Positions 23,144 to 32,284 of a stretch of DNA of 33,509 bases are shown here, one piece after another. The DNA comes from Arthrobacter sp. H20 (lineage in GTDB: Bacteria; Actinomycetota; Actinomycetes; Actinomycetales; Micrococcaceae): the NCBI RefSeq assembly GCF_000520515.1, contig NZ_KI914759.1, positions 1 to 33,509 of the forward strand, given 5' to 3'. The position numbers and the translations under genes were made by a program. The notes under the pieces were generated by a model. The model did no database searches, was not told the DNA's origin, and worked only from the letters and a program-made list of their open reading frames with translations. Position 1 is the first letter of the stretch, and every line of letters starts with the position of its first letter.

Positions 23144-23274
23144 GCTGGGTGCGTTCGCAACCCAGCGAGCCCGCTGGTTCAGGGAGGTGCCCGGAGGAAG
23201 GCGGCTTTAATATTTCTAGGCCGCCCGCGGCCGACGAAATTTCGTTGCCGCCGTTCCGGGCACCGGACTGAACC
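23144..23274 (-). promoter_or_regulatory. Large imperfect inverted repeat between rpoB and rpoC
   Basis: The rpoB-rpoC spacer folds as a long stem. GGTTCAG (23176-23182) pairs with CTGAACC (23268-23274), then, after a symmetric 3-by-3 GGA loop, GGTGCCCGGA (23186-23195) pairs with TCCGGGCACC (23255-23264), then GGCGGC (23200-23205) pairs with GCCGCC (23247-23252). Inside are GGCCGC/GCGGCC (23219-23232) and the palindrome CGAAATTTCG (23235-23244). A second hairpin is at 23144-23166 (GCTGGGT-GCG/CGC-ACCCAGC). No U-tract follows. It could be an RNase processing site, a protein-binding leader of rpoC or an mRNA stabiliser; these are inferences. Confidence 0.75.
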
Positions 23275-23285
23275 GGACGTTCGCG

Positions 23286-26200
23286 CTAAACCTCTTCGAC
23301 AGAACTTGGCTCGGCCCGTGACAGGTCGATGCCCAGTTCCTCCGCGGCCCGGAAGACTTCTTCATCCGAGTCACGCATTTCTATCGTGGTCCCGTCGGTG
23401 GAGAGTACTTCCACATTCAGGCACAACGACTGCATTTCCTTGATCAGCACCTTGAAGGATTCGGGGACGCCCGGCTCTGGGATGTTCTCGCCCTTCACGA
23501 TCGCTTCGTACACCTTCACGCGGCCGTGGATATCATCCGACTTGATCGTCAGAAGTTCCTGCAGCGTGTAGGCTGCGCCGTAGGCCTCAAGGGCCCAGAC
23601 TTCCATTTCACCGAAGCGCTGTCCGCCGAACTGTGCCTTACCACCCAGCGGCTGCTGAGTGATCATGGAGTACGGTCCGGTGGAGCGTGCGTGAATCTTG
23701 TCGTCCACCAGGTGGTGCAGCTTCAGGATGTACATATAGCCGACCGAAATGGGGTCCGGGAACGGTTCGCCGGAGCGACCGTCGAACAACAGCGCCTTGC
23801 CGGATTCGCCGATGAGGCGCTTTCCGTCACGGGTTTCCCGGGTGGAGTTCATCAGACCGACAATTTCGTCCTCTGTCGCACCGTCGAAGACGGGGGTCGC
23901 AACAGTTGTCGAAGCGCTTTCGCGGGGCAGGTTGGGGAGGTTCTTCAACCACTCCGGCTCGCCATCGATCTTCCAGCCCTGCTTGGCCACCCAACCGAGG
24001 TGGATTTCCAGGACCTGTCCCACGTTCATTCGACCCGGTACGCCCAGCGGGTTCAGCACGATGTCAACAGGGGTTCCGTCCTCCATGAACGGCATGTCCT
24101 CGATCGGGAGGATCTTGGAAATAACACCCTTGTTGCCGTGGCGACCGGCCAGCTTGTCGCCGTCGGTGATCTTGCGCTTCTGTGCCACGTAGACACGGAC
24201 CAGCTGGTTCACGCCCGGGGGCAGCTCGTCGTCGTTGTCGCGATCGAAGATCCGCACACCGATAACAGTTCCGGACTCGCCGTGGGGAACCTTCAGTGAG
24301 GTGTCGCGAACCTCGCGGCTCTTCTCACCGAAGATTGCACGCAGCAGGCGTTCCTCGGGGGTCAGTTCCGTCTCACCCTTGGGGGTGACACGCCCAACCA
24401 GGATGTCGCCAGCTTCAACCTCAGCACCGATGTGGATGATGCCGCGCTCGTCAAGGGCCCCCAGGACCTCTTCGGAGACGTTAGGGATGTCGCGGGTGAT
24501 TTCCTCGGCACCAAGCTTGGTGTCGCGGGCGTCAACCTCGTGCTCCTCGATGTGAATCGAGGTCAGGACGTCGTCGGAAACGATGCGCTGAGAGAGGATG
24601 ATCGCGTCCTCGAAGTTGTGACCTTCCCAGGACATGAACGCAACGAGCATGTTCTTGCCCAGCGCGAGTTCACCCTGGTCGGTGGATGGACCGTCGGCGA
24701 TGATCGTGTTGTATTCAACCCGGTCACCGTCCGAGACCAGGACCCGCTGGTTGTAAGCGTTGCCCTGGTTGGACCGGGCGAACTTCATGATCGGGTAGCT
24801 GGTCTCAGTGCCGTCGTCGTTGAGGATGCTCACCAGATCGGCTGAAACTTCCTTGACGACGCCAGCCTTCGTGGCGGTGACAGCGTCACCGGCGTCAACT
24901 GCCGCGTTCTTCTCCATACCGGTGCCCACGAGGGGACGCTCGGAACGGAGCAGTGGGACAGCCTGACGCTGCATGTTCGCACCCATAAGGGCGCGGTTGG
25001 CGTCATCGTGTTCCAGGAAGGGGATCATGGCCGTGGCCACCGACACCATCTGGCGCGGGGAGACGTCCATGTACTCGACCTCGATGGCCTCAACCAGCAC
25101 GGGCTCGCCCGAGCCGCCACGGGTACGCACCAGAACCGTTGGTTCGATGAAGTTACCCTTGTCGTCGAGAGGAGCATTCGCCTGTGCGATCAGGCGCTCC
25201 ACCTCGTCATCGGCGGTGAGGTAATCAATCTGCTCGGTGACGATTCCGCCAACAACCTTGCGGTATGGGGTTTCGATGAATCCGAACGTGTTGATCCGTC
25301 CGTAGGATGCCAGCGAACCAATCAGACCAATGTTCGGGCCTTCAGGGGTTTCGATGGGGCACATACGGCCGTAGTGGGAGGGGTGAACGTCACGAACTTC
25401 CATGCCTGCGCGGTCACGGGACAAACCGCCCGGGCCCAGCGCTGACAGGCGACGCTTATGCGTCAAACCGGCCAGCGGGTTGTTCTGGTCCATGAACTGC
25501 GACAGCTGGGAGGTTCCAAAGAACTCCTTGATAGCTGCCACCACTGGTCGAATGTTGATCAGGGTCTGAGGCGTGATTGCCTCAACGTCCTGGGTGGTCA
25601 TCCGCTCGCGCACAACGCGCTCCATGCGGGAAAGGCCGGTGCGGACCTGGTTCTCGATCAACTCGCCGACCGCGCGGATGCGGCGGTTGCCGAAGTGGTC
25701 AATATCGTCGACCTCGACGCGCAGTTCGATGTCGCCGCCCTCGCGCTTGCCCGCGAGAGTCTTCTCATTGGCGTGCAGCGCTACCAGGAACTTGATCATG
25801 GCAACAATGTCGTCGATGTTCAGGACTGAGGCGTCCTTGTCGTCGAGGCTCTTGTCGATACCCAGTTTGCGGTTGATCTTGTAGCGGCCAACCTTGGCCA
25901 GATCGTAGCGCTTGGGGTTGAAGTACAAATTGTCGAGCAGCGTCTTGGCAGCCTCGACTGTGGGTGGCTCTCCCGGGCGAAGCTTCCGGTAGATATCCAG
26001 CAACGCGTCTTCCTGCGTTTCGGTGGTGTCCTTCTCCATGGTGGCGCGGATGGAGTCGTACTCTCCGAAAGTCTCGAGGATCTGGCCCTCGGTCCAGCCC
26101 AGTGCCTTCAGGAGGACAGTGACTGACTGCTTGCGCTTCCGATCAAGGCGAACGCCGACCTGATCACGCTTGTCGATTTCGAGTTCAAACCATGCGCCAC

Positions 26201-26795
26201 GTGACGGGATGATCTTCGCGCTGAAAATGTCCTTGTCACTGGTCTTGTCAGCGGTGCGCTCGAAGTAGGCGCCCGGCGAACGGACCAGCTGTGACACGAC
26301 GACACGCTCGGTGCCGTTGATCACAAACGTGCCCTTCTCCGTCATCAACGGGAAGTCGCCCATGAACACTGTCTGCTGCTTGATTTCACCAGTGTTGTTG
26401 TTCATGAACTCGGCCTTGACGTACAGCGGAGCCGCGTAGGTTGCGTCGCGGTCCTTGCACTCGGCCATCGTGTACTTCGGATCAGCGAACTCCGGCTCCG
26501 AGAAACTTAGGGACATGGTGCCCTGGAAGTCCTCGATCGGGGAGATCTCTTCAAAGATGTCAGCGAGACCGGAGGTGGAGGCCACGCCCTGCAGCTTCAG
26601 CTCCAGGGCTTCCTGCACGCGCGCCTTCCAGCGGTCGTTTCCTACCAGCCAGTCGAAACTGTCGGTTTGGAGCGCGAGGAGGTTGGGAACGTCCAGCGGT
26701 TCGTGAATCTTTGCGAATGAGAGCCGGGTAGAGACGCCGTCGGCGTCGACCTGGCTGGTAGCGGTTGCATTATTAGAGGTGCTCGAGGCGACCAA
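23286..26795 (-). CDS. rpoB: DNA-directed RNA polymerase subunit beta
   Basis: The beta subunit forms part of the active centre and binds rifampicin. I choose the TTG at 26795 ([12 protein letters not shown], 1169 residues) because GAAGGA lies 7 bases before it and related proteins begin so; a GTG at 26810 would add five residues. The rifampicin region [29 protein letters not shown] is wild type, with D436, H446 and S451 at the positions of E. coli D516, H526 and S531. [37 protein letters not shown] and the C-terminal [26 protein letters not shown] are intact. It has its own promoter just after crtEb. Confidence 0.98.
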   Translation of the reverse strand: MVASSTSNNATATSQVDADGVSTRLSFAKIHEPLDVPNLLALQTDSFDWLVGNDRWKARVQEALELKLQGVASTSGLADIFEEISPIEDFQGTMSLSFSEPEFADPKYTMAECKDRDATYAAPLYVKAEFMNNNTGEIKQQTVFMGDFPLMTEKGTFVINGTERVVVSQLVRSPGAYFERTADKTSDKDIFSAKIIPSRGAWFELEIDKRDQVGVRLDRKRKQSVTVLLKALGWTEGQILETFGEYDSIRATMEKDTTETQEDALLDIYRKLRPGEPPTVEAAKTLLDNLYFNPKRYDLAKVGRYKINRKLGIDKSLDDKDASVLNIDDIVAMIKFLVALHANEKTLAGKREGGDIELRVEVDDIDHFGNRRIRAVGELIENQVRTGLSRMERVVRERMTTQDVEAITPQTLINIRPVVAAIKEFFGTSQLSQFMDQNNPLAGLTHKRRLSALGPGGLSRDRAGMEVRDVHPSHYGRMCPIETPEGPNIGLIGSLASYGRINTFGFIETPYRKVVGGIVTEQIDYLTADDEVERLIAQANAPLDDKGNFIEPTVLVRTRGGSGEPVLVEAIEVEYMDVSPRQMVSVATAMIPFLEHDDANRALMGANMQRQAVPLLRSERPLVGTGMEKNAAVDAGDAVTATKAGVVKEVSADLVSILNDDGTETSYPIMKFARSNQGNAYNQRVLVSDGDRVEYNTIIADGPSTDQGELALGKNMLVAFMSWEGHNFEDAIILSQRIVSDDVLTSIHIEEHEVDARDTKLGAEEITRDIPNVSEEVLGALDERGIIHIGAEVEAGDILVGRVTPKGETELTPEERLLRAIFGEKSREVRDTSLKVPHGESGTVIGVRIFDRDNDDELPPGVNQLVRVYVAQKRKITDGDKLAGRHGNKGVISKILPIEDMPFMEDGTPVDIVLNPLGVPGRMNVGQVLEIHLGWVAKQGWKIDGEPEWLKNLPNLPRESASTTVATPVFDGATEDEIVGLMNSTRETRDGKRLIGESGKALLFDGRSGEPFPDPISVGYMYILKLHHLVDDKIHARSTGPYSMITQQPLGGKAQFGGQRFGEMEVWALEAYGAAYTLQELLTIKSDDIHGRVKVYEAIVKGENIPEPGVPESFKVLIKEMQSLCLNVEVLSTDGTTIEMRDSDEEVFRAAEELGIDLSRAEPSSVEEV

Positions 26796-26999
26796 GAGGG
26801 ATCCTTCCACAGACCTTCGGCTTGTTCAGCTATATCCGCCCTCTTTGCACTGCCGCCGCGTATCAACGCGGGGATTGTGTGTGCGAACCAGGAGTCTGCG
26901 GTCATTGATCGGACAGGTGACCCGCCGTTAAATGACTAATGCAAGACAAAGCCCACCGCTATATGAAGGCCGAGGTTAAGAGGAAAGACGCAAATATCT
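26796..26999 (-). promoter_or_regulatory. rpoB leader
   Basis: About 200 nt would be transcribed before the rpoB start from the promoter at 27000-27028. The leader holds a CCGCG/CGCGG hairpin with a 6-base loop (26856-26871) and no long reading frame. The usual rplJ-rplL genes are not upstream in this window, so rpoB expression must depend on this region or on read-through from the carotenoid operon. Confidence 0.5.
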
Positions 27000-27028
27000 A
27001 CTGTACGCCAGAGTGCCAGTCGTGTCCA
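27000..27028 (-). promoter_or_regulatory. Predicted housekeeping promoter of rpoBC
   Basis: On the minus strand TGGACA (27028-27023) is separated by exactly 17 bp from TACAGT (27005-27000). These match the TTGACA and TATAAT consensus at 5 of 6 and 4 of 6 positions. It begins 27 bp after the crtEb stop and predicts a start near 26993. It is the best promoter match noticed in the window. Confidence 0.7.
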
Positions 27029-27055
27029 GCCGGGGTGTGGTATACGTGATCCGGG

Positions 27056-27946
27056 TCAAGCCAACTGTGTCGCCCAGATCAGGAGCATGGTCACCAGGAA
27101 CCCGGTCAGGAAGTTCAGCCTGATGAAACGCCGCCATCCCAGATTGGCCTTCTCGCAGTCCTTGTCATCAAGGGCCGCGAACTGCAGGATATTGACCACG
27201 TAGGGCAGGGCCAACAGCCCCCCGAGGATTGCAGGCCATTGAACGAATAGCATGAGGAGCCCACTGACCACATAGGCGCCGATGGCGAATCGCACGACGG
27301 TGCGTGCCCCAAGGACCGTCGCGATAGAGGCGATGCCGCCGTCGCGGTCTGCCTGGATGTCCTGGACCGCGCCGAACGCCTGACTGGCAACCCCCCACAG
27401 GAAGAAGGCTCCCAGCACCGCCCAGAGGCCGACGTCGAAAGTGGCGCCGGCCAGCACCAGCGCGAACACCGCCGGACTGACGAAATGGGTACTTGACGTG
27501 ACCGAGTCAAGGAAGGGCCGCTCCTTGAACCGCAGGCCCGGAGCGCTGTACGCGACCACCGCGAACACGCTCACGGCGAGTACCAGCGCAGACATCGGGT
27601 TGCCCAGCAGCAGCAGGGCCACCAGGAACGGGACGTTCGTCAGCACTGCAGCCCACAGGGTGACGCGGTGGAAACGGCGGTCCAGGACTGCACCTTCGAC
27701 ACCACCCTTGCGGGGGTTCCGAAGGTCCGACTCGTAGTCGAAGACGTCGTTGATCCCGTACATCGCCAGGTTGTAGGGAATCAGGAAGTACAGCGTCCCG
27801 AGTACAAAGGCGAGGTCGATGGACCCGGTGGTGAGAAAGTACGCGGCAGCAAAAGGAAAGGCTGTGTTGACCCACGACACGGGCCGGGAGGACACCAGCA
27901 GCATTTTCGCCACCCCTGGCTGGCCGGTACTGGCCTGCGTGCTCAT
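27056..27946 (-). CDS. crtEb: Lycopene elongase (UbiA-type prenyltransferase)
   Basis: This membrane enzyme adds two C5 prenyl units to lycopene to give the C50 skeleton (flavuxanthin in Corynebacterium glutamicum). The 296-residue product has the two Asp-rich motifs of the UbiA family: NDVFDYESD (66-74) and DIQADRD (196-202), and several hydrophobic spans. Homologues are CrtEb, LbtBC and CrtE2; the symbol rests on cluster context. The ATG overlaps the crtYf stop by 4 bp (ATGA) with AGAGGA upstream. It is the last gene of the pigment operon. No clear terminator separates it from the rpoB promoter. Confidence 0.93.
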   Translation of the reverse strand: MSTQASTGQPGVAKMLLVSSRPVSWVNTAFPFAAAYFLTTGSIDLAFVLGTLYFLIPYNLAMYGINDVFDYESDLRNPRKGGVEGAVLDRRFHRVTLWAAVLTNVPFLVALLLLGNPMSALVLAVSVFAVVAYSAPGLRFKERPFLDSVTSSTHFVSPAVFALVLAGATFDVGLWAVLGAFFLWGVASQAFGAVQDIQADRDGGIASIATVLGARTVVRFAIGAYVVSGLLMLFVQWPAILGGLLALPYVVNILQFAALDDKDCEKANLGWRRFIRLNFLTGFLVTMLLIWATQLA

Positions 27947-28284
27947 CGGTGGGTCCTCTCATCCAGGGGGGTAAAAAGTGACCACAGCGCTGGCAATAGC
28001 ACCACTGCCGCCACCGTATAGGCGAAATCCTCGAGCGGCGCGACGCCCACAAACACGCCGGAGATCCAGTCAGGGTTGTACGCGACCAGTCCGATCCGGA
28101 TCATCAGGTTGTCGAACACGGCGGTAAGCGATAACAGGATAGCTGCCGAGATGAGGACGGCCTGCCAGGAGACGGCGCTGGTCGATGCTCCAGCATGAGC
28201 ACGACGCCGTGATCGCACCACGGTGAGGACTGCAACGATCGCGACGGGCGCCAGGAAAATCGCGTTGAGGGTCCAGTAGGTCAT
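27943..28284 (-). CDS. crtYf: C50 carotenoid cyclase subunit (CrtYf-like)
   Basis: One of two small membrane subunits that together cyclise the ends of the C50 carotenoid. The 113-residue product MTYWTLNAIFLAPVAIV has three or four hydrophobic spans and the conserved VAPLEDFAY segment of the lycopene cyclase domain family. I start at the ATG at 28284, which overlaps the crtYe stop (ATGA); a start at 28353 would add 23 residues inside crtYe. Order crtI-crtYe-crtYf-crtEb matches Corynebacterium. Whether the ring formed is epsilon (decaprenoxanthin) or gamma (sarcinaxanthin) cannot be told from sequence alone. Confidence 0.88.
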   Translation of the reverse strand: MTYWTLNAIFLAPVAIVAVLTVVRSRRRAHAGASTSAVSWQAVLISAAILLSLTAVFDNLMIRIGLVAYNPDWISGVFVGVAPLEDFAYTVAAVVLLPALWSLFTPLDERTHR

Positions 28285-28613
28285 TGGGCCACCTTCACTC
28301 GCGCTTCGAGACGCCGTGTCAGGTACACATACAGGTTCATGGTCAGCCAGCACAGGAAGGTCAGAAAGAAGAGCTCCTCAAGGGGTAGCTCAGGTGCCAG
28401 CAGCACCCCCGTCATGAGCTCGGAGTCACCGCGGTAGAAGATCCCCAACCCGATACCGCCGACATCCCAGGCAAGGAAGAAGGCCACCCCCAGCGCCATG
28501 ACCAGGGCTGCCCGGCGCGGTGCCGCCCAGAAGAACAGTCCATCCTGGCGGTCCCACCAGCCCATAACCGCCAGCGAACCCACCAGGCAGGCGAGGTAGA
28601 GGAGGCTGGTCAT
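28281..28613 (-). CDS. crtYe: C50 carotenoid cyclase subunit (CrtYe-like)
   Basis: The partner subunit of the heterodimeric cyclase. The 110-residue product begins MTSLLYLACLVGSLAVMGWWDRQ and contains the family signature ELPLEELFFLTFLCWLTMNLYVYL, with a conserved Pro and two Glu thought to act in cyclisation. It is very hydrophobic. The gene overlaps both crtI and crtYf by 4 bp (ATGA), so the two subunits are probably made in equal amounts by coupled translation. Confidence 0.9.
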   Translation of the reverse strand: MTSLLYLACLVGSLAVMGWWDRQDGLFFWAAPRRAALVMALGVAFFLAWDVGGIGLGIFYRGDSELMTGVLLAPELPLEELFFLTFLCWLTMNLYVYLTRRLEARVKVAQ

Positions 28614-30232
28614 TGATGGACCGGACCCGACGCAGCAAGTGGTTCCGGCAGAGGCCCGGTGCTGATGTCGGAGCGCATCCGCTTGATCAGCAGTTCAGCG
28701 CTGATCAGGCACATCGGTATACCAATTCCCGGGATCGTCGAACTCCCGGCGTAATAGAGTCCCTCAACTTTCCGGCTGAGGTTACGCCCCCTGAAGAACG
28801 CGCTCTGTTTCAGGACATGGGCAGGGCCCAGCGATGTCCCTTTCCACGCATTGAAGTCACCCACGAAGTCCTGCGGCCCGTAGCTTCGGCGGACCACAAT
28901 CCGCTCAGCAAGGTCAGGGATATTCGCCCAGGTGCTGATCTGCTCGATCACTGTGTCGGCCAGACGCTCGACGCCGGGATCCCCCTCGCCGTCAATGCCG
29001 CCGGCGCCCAGCCCCGGATCGGCCGGGAGCGGGACGAGAACGAAAATGTTCTCGTGGCCGTCTGGGGCAGCGCCGGGGTCGGTAGCGCTCGACCGGCACA
29101 CGTACAGAGACGCCGGGGTGGGCACAGAGGTGCTCTTGCCGAAAATCCGGGAGAAGTTGTCTTTCCAGTCCTCAGTGAACAGGAGCGTGTGGTGCTCCAA
29201 TTCGGGCAACTCCCCCGTGACGCCCAAGTACAACAGCAGCGCGCTGGGCCCAGCCGTGCGCTTGGACCAGTAGCTTTCCGGGTAGGTCTGCTCGGAAGGT
29301 TGCAGGAGTTGCGTCTCTGTGTGGTGCAGGTCGTTTGCCGCTACCACAGTGTCAGCGCGTGTGGTGTGTGCTGCTCCATCGGAGGAAACCCAGCGGACAC
29401 CGGTGACTCGTGCCTTCTGTCCACGGCCACCACCTGGCAGCGTGAGGATCTCCTCCACCCGAGCGCTGGTAATGATCTCGACATTCCTGGCCCGGGCAAG
29501 CGAGGCAACGGCGTCGATGAGTCGTGAGAATCCACCCATCGGGTAGAGGACGCCGTCGTCGAGGTCCAGATGGCTCATCAGGTGGTACATGCTGGGGGCC
29601 TCGAACGGCGAGGTGCCCAGAAACACCGCCGGGTAGCCTAGGATCTGCCGCAGCCGGTTGTCGGTTACGGTTCCGGCGGCAAGCTGGGACAGCGGCTGCA
29701 GCAGCAGGCGGACCAGCTTGGGCGCGCGGCTGAGGACGTCGGGGCGCAGCAGCGGAAGAAAGGACTGAAAGGTCGAGTAGAGGAAGCGTCGGGTGGCCAT
29801 GGTGTAGGTCTCGCCCGCCGAGTCCAGGTACTTTTCCAGGGCCGCTCCCGCCCCGGGTTCGACGTCGTCGAACAGTTTCACCACTGCAGCACGCTCGGCG
29901 GGGACATCGATCGGGTCGGTGTGACCCTCTGAATACACCCGGTACCCCGGATCGAGCTTGACCAGGTCCAGCTGTTCCGCGGCTGTGGTCCCGAGCAGCC
30001 TGAAAAAGTGGTCGATCACCTCAGGCATCAAATACCAGGACGGTCCGGTGTCGAACTTGAACCCGTCGCGTTCCCACAGCCCGGCCCGCCCGCCAGCGGC
30101 CTCCTGCTTCTCCAGGACGGTAACCGAGTGGCCTTCCTCAGCCAACAGTGCGGCTGATGCGAGCCCAGCGATTCCACCGCCGACGACGACGACGTTACGG
30201 TGTTGGCCGTTCAGAGGGGCGTGGGAGTTCAT
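28610..30232 (-). CDS. crtI: Phytoene desaturase
   Basis: CrtI is the FAD enzyme that turns phytoene into lycopene by four desaturations. The 540-residue product has the dinucleotide-binding motif GGGIAGL (18-24) with E41 (VLEK) for the ribose, the substrate-channel motif GFKFDTGPSWYLMPEV, and the C-terminal YYAGSSTIPGIGIPMCLISAELL typical of CrtI. GGAAGG lies 5 bases before the ATG at 30232. It lies 16 bp after crtB and overlaps crtYe by 4 bp. Length is slightly above the usual 490-520. Confidence 0.96.
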   Translation of the reverse strand: MNSHAPLNGQHRNVVVVGGGIAGLASAALLAEEGHSVTVLEKQEAAGGRAGLWERDGFKFDTGPSWYLMPEVIDHFFRLLGTTAAEQLDLVKLDPGYRVYSEGHTDPIDVPAERAAVVKLFDDVEPGAGAALEKYLDSAGETYTMATRRFLYSTFQSFLPLLRPDVLSRAPKLVRLLLQPLSQLAAGTVTDNRLRQILGYPAVFLGTSPFEAPSMYHLMSHLDLDDGVLYPMGGFSRLIDAVASLARARNVEIITSARVEEILTLPGGGRGQKARVTGVRWVSSDGAAHTTRADTVVAANDLHHTETQLLQPSEQTYPESYWSKRTAGPSALLLYLGVTGELPELEHHTLLFTEDWKDNFSRIFGKSTSVPTPASLYVCRSSATDPGAAPDGHENIFVLVPLPADPGLGAGGIDGEGDPGVERLADTVIEQISTWANIPDLAERIVVRRSYGPQDFVGDFNAWKGTSLGPAHVLKQSAFFRGRNLSRKVEGLYYAGSSTIPGIGIPMCLISAELLIKRMRSDISTGPLPEPLAASGPVHQ

Positions 30233-30248
30233 GGCAACCTTCCAGCGG

Positions 30249-31145
30249 TCATTGGGGGGTTTCGTGTGGCTGCGGTAGACGGCCCGCTAGCGCACGGGCC
30301 GCGATCCGAAGTTTGACTGGGTTCGGTACCCGAACCCGTGACGTGAGGAGATCTTCCGCTGGGGTGTGTCGCAGCCGGGCGGCAAGCTCGGTGAAGAGTC
30401 CCTGGGCCACGGCGACAGCCCGCCGACTGGAGCTCGGGAGATCACGGAGCGCCCCGGCGGATACTGCCAGGTCCTCGGCAATGTCATCCAGCAGCCGGTG
30501 TTTGTCCGCCTCATCGAAGTTCCCGGGCCTGATCCCCGGGAAATAACTGCGCCCCAGTGACTCGAAATCCTCGGCGAGGTCGCGGAGGAAGTTAATCTTC
30601 TGGAAAGCGGCACCGAGCCGCCGCGCCCCGTCGATGAACTTGCGCTCCTGCTCGGAGGTGGGAGCACTGGCTTCCTGGTACAGGAAGCATTTAAGGCACA
30701 TCAGGCCCACCACTTCGGCTGACCCGTACACATAATTGTCGAAGGATTCCTGGGTGTGCTCGGTCTGGTCAAGGTCCGCGCGCATGGAGGCGAAGAAGGG
30801 CCGGGTGAGTTCATCAGTGATGCCTGTCTGCCTGGCCGTGGCAGCGAAGGCATGAACTACCGGATTCGCGCTGTACCCAGTGGCCAGGGCCCGCTCGGTT
30901 TCGCTTTCGAGTTCATCGAGGAGAGATCGCGTCTGGTCTGCGCTGAGCCCGGCGGCGGCCGCTGCGCCGTCGACCACCTCGTCGGCCACCCGAACCAGCG
31001 CATACACCGTCTCGACGTGCTGCCGGACGTCGGCACCCAACAGTCGTGATGCCAGCCCAAACGAGGTCGAGTAGGACCTGATGATGAGGGCTGAGGCCTG
31101 GTGGGTCACACCCGTGTAGAAGGCAAGAGCCTGTTGTGGTTGCAT
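30249..31145 (-). CDS. crtB: Phytoene synthase
   Basis: CrtB joins two GGPP molecules to 15-cis-phytoene, the committed carotenoid step. The 298-residue product has both Asp-rich motifs, DEVVD (55-59) and DLAED (189-193), within RVADEVVDG and INFLRDLAEDFESLGRSYFP, and the SFGLASRLL start region of the squalene/phytoene synthase family. The ATG at 31145 lies 6 bp after the crtE stop, so the two genes share a transcript. Confidence 0.96.
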   Translation of the reverse strand: MQPQQALAFYTGVTHQASALIIRSYSTSFGLASRLLGADVRQHVETVYALVRVADEVVDGAAAAAGLSADQTRSLLDELESETERALATGYSANPVVHAFAATARQTGITDELTRPFFASMRADLDQTEHTQESFDNYVYGSAEVVGLMCLKCFLYQEASAPTSEQERKFIDGARRLGAAFQKINFLRDLAEDFESLGRSYFPGIRPGNFDEADKHRLLDDIAEDLAVSAGALRDLPSSSRRAVAVAQGLFTELAARLRHTPAEDLLTSRVRVPNPVKLRIAARALAGRLPQPHETPQ

Positions 31146-31151
31146 GACCGG

Positions 31152-32234
31152 CTACCGCACCCGTTCCAGCACAGCTGTCGCAACCGGCGTCAGAGCGGCT
31201 TTGAGCTGGGCGGGGACGTGGGGGTGGTCCAGTTGCAACAACGCTTGCCGTGCATGGGCGGTCGCCAAGGAGACGGCGTGGTCAAGGGCTCCGCTGGATG
31301 TCAGGACGCGGCGGATCTGATCGGCTCCATCAGCTGAGAGATCAGCCGATCCGACCAGTGCCGAAATCTGTCCCCACCACTCAGGGCGCTGAGCGACATA
31401 AGTGATCAGACATGTCCGCTTGCCCTCGCGAAGGTCCCCCCAGGTGGTCTTGCCGGTAGTTTTCTCATCGCCGAAAACGCCAAGGATATCGTCAGCGATC
31501 TGGTAGGCGATACCGACGTCACGACCGAAATCCCCGAGGGTGTCGATAATGATTTCGTCGGCTCCGGCAAGGACCGCTCCCGCTTTCAGCGGGCTCTCAA
31601 AAGAGTAGACGGCAGTCTTCAGCCGTGCCATCTGCAGGGTGTCCTGGGGCGTGGTCGTGGCGGAACTCGATGCATCGACGTCCAGAAGCTCTCCCGCCGC
31701 CGAAGCGAACACGGCGTCATCGAGGAGCTCGCCGAGCCGTCCCCTGGTGGCCAGATCGGTGCGGACCCCGTCCAGCAACCGGTGGGCGCTGGAAAGAGCT
31801 AGATCACCGGCGATCACTCCCATGGACAATCCGCGATGCACGGCTTCATCGGAGGTGTGCCCAGCAGTGTCCGCCAGCTGCCGGTAGCTTCCCGACACGT
31901 TGGGTATCCCCCGCCGCACAAAATCCCTGTCGATGACGTCGTCGTGCACAATCAAAGCGGTGTGGAGCATCTCGAAAGACGCCGCCACTACTGCGGCGGT
32001 GGCCCGGTCGGCCCCGGACAGGGAGTCGTAGGCAGTCATGACCATGCGTGGACGGAAGCGCTTCCCGCCAGCGGCGCAGGTTTCGAGCGTCTCCCAGAGG
32101 TGAAGATAGCTGGGACCAAGGAGCGCAGCGCGCGCTTTCGACCGGGCGAAACTTTGGTCGAGGACGCTCTCCACCTGCTCCAAGCCAAGGGAGTCGACCA
32201 GCAGGGTTTCCATGTCCATAGGTAAAGTAAACAC
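31152..32234 (-). CDS. crtE: Geranylgeranyl diphosphate synthase
   Basis: This trans-prenyltransferase makes the C20 precursor GGPP from IPP and allylic diphosphates. The 360-residue product shows GGKRFRPRM (56-64), the first Asp-rich motif DDVID (98-102) and the second around DDILGVFGD (248-256). The start could be GTG at 32234 (used here, with GAGG close upstream) or ATG at 32219 or 32213. It is the first gene of the pigment operon, divergent from idi across 50 bp with repeated GGTCAG elements. In C. glutamicum the equivalent promoter is controlled by the MarR-type CrtR; no such gene is seen in this window. Confidence 0.93.
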   Translation of the reverse strand: MFTLPMDMETLLVDSLGLEQVESVLDQSFARSKARAALLGPSYLHLWETLETCAAGGKRFRPRMVMTAYDSLSGADRATAAVVAASFEMLHTALIVHDDVIDRDFVRRGIPNVSGSYRQLADTAGHTSDEAVHRGLSMGVIAGDLALSSAHRLLDGVRTDLATRGRLGELLDDAVFASAAGELLDVDASSSATTTPQDTLQMARLKTAVYSFESPLKAGAVLAGADEIIIDTLGDFGRDVGIAYQIADDILGVFGDEKTTGKTTWGDLREGKRTCLITYVAQRPEWWGQISALVGSADLSADGADQIRRVLTSSGALDHAVSLATAHARQALLQLDHPHVPAQLKAALTPVATAVLERVR

Positions 32235-32282
32235 TGACCTCGCATTCTTAAGCTAAACGACTCAGGTCAGAGAGTGGTCAGA
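32234..32282. promoter_or_regulatory. Divergent crtE/idi control region with GGTCAG repeats
   Basis: CTGACCT (32234-32240) and AGGTCAG (32264-32270) form a 7-bp inverted repeat around 23 bp. A further GGTCAGA (32276-32282) follows the first GGTCAGA (32265-32271) with an 11-bp period, one helical turn. The repeats fill the whole gap and touch both GTG starts, so a bound protein could block both genes. Clear -35/-10 boxes were not resolved; TAAGAA near 32252-32247 is a weak -10 for crtE. Confidence 0.55.
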
Positions 32283-32284
32283 CA

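Noticed and set aside
23144-23274. An intrinsic terminator between rpoB and rpoC
   Set aside because: The stems are strong, but no U-tract follows on the minus strand, and ending transcription here would cut off rpoC.
28613-29527. A 304-codon plus-strand frame opposite crtI
   Set aside because: Shadow of crtI, which has intact FAD and C-terminal motifs.
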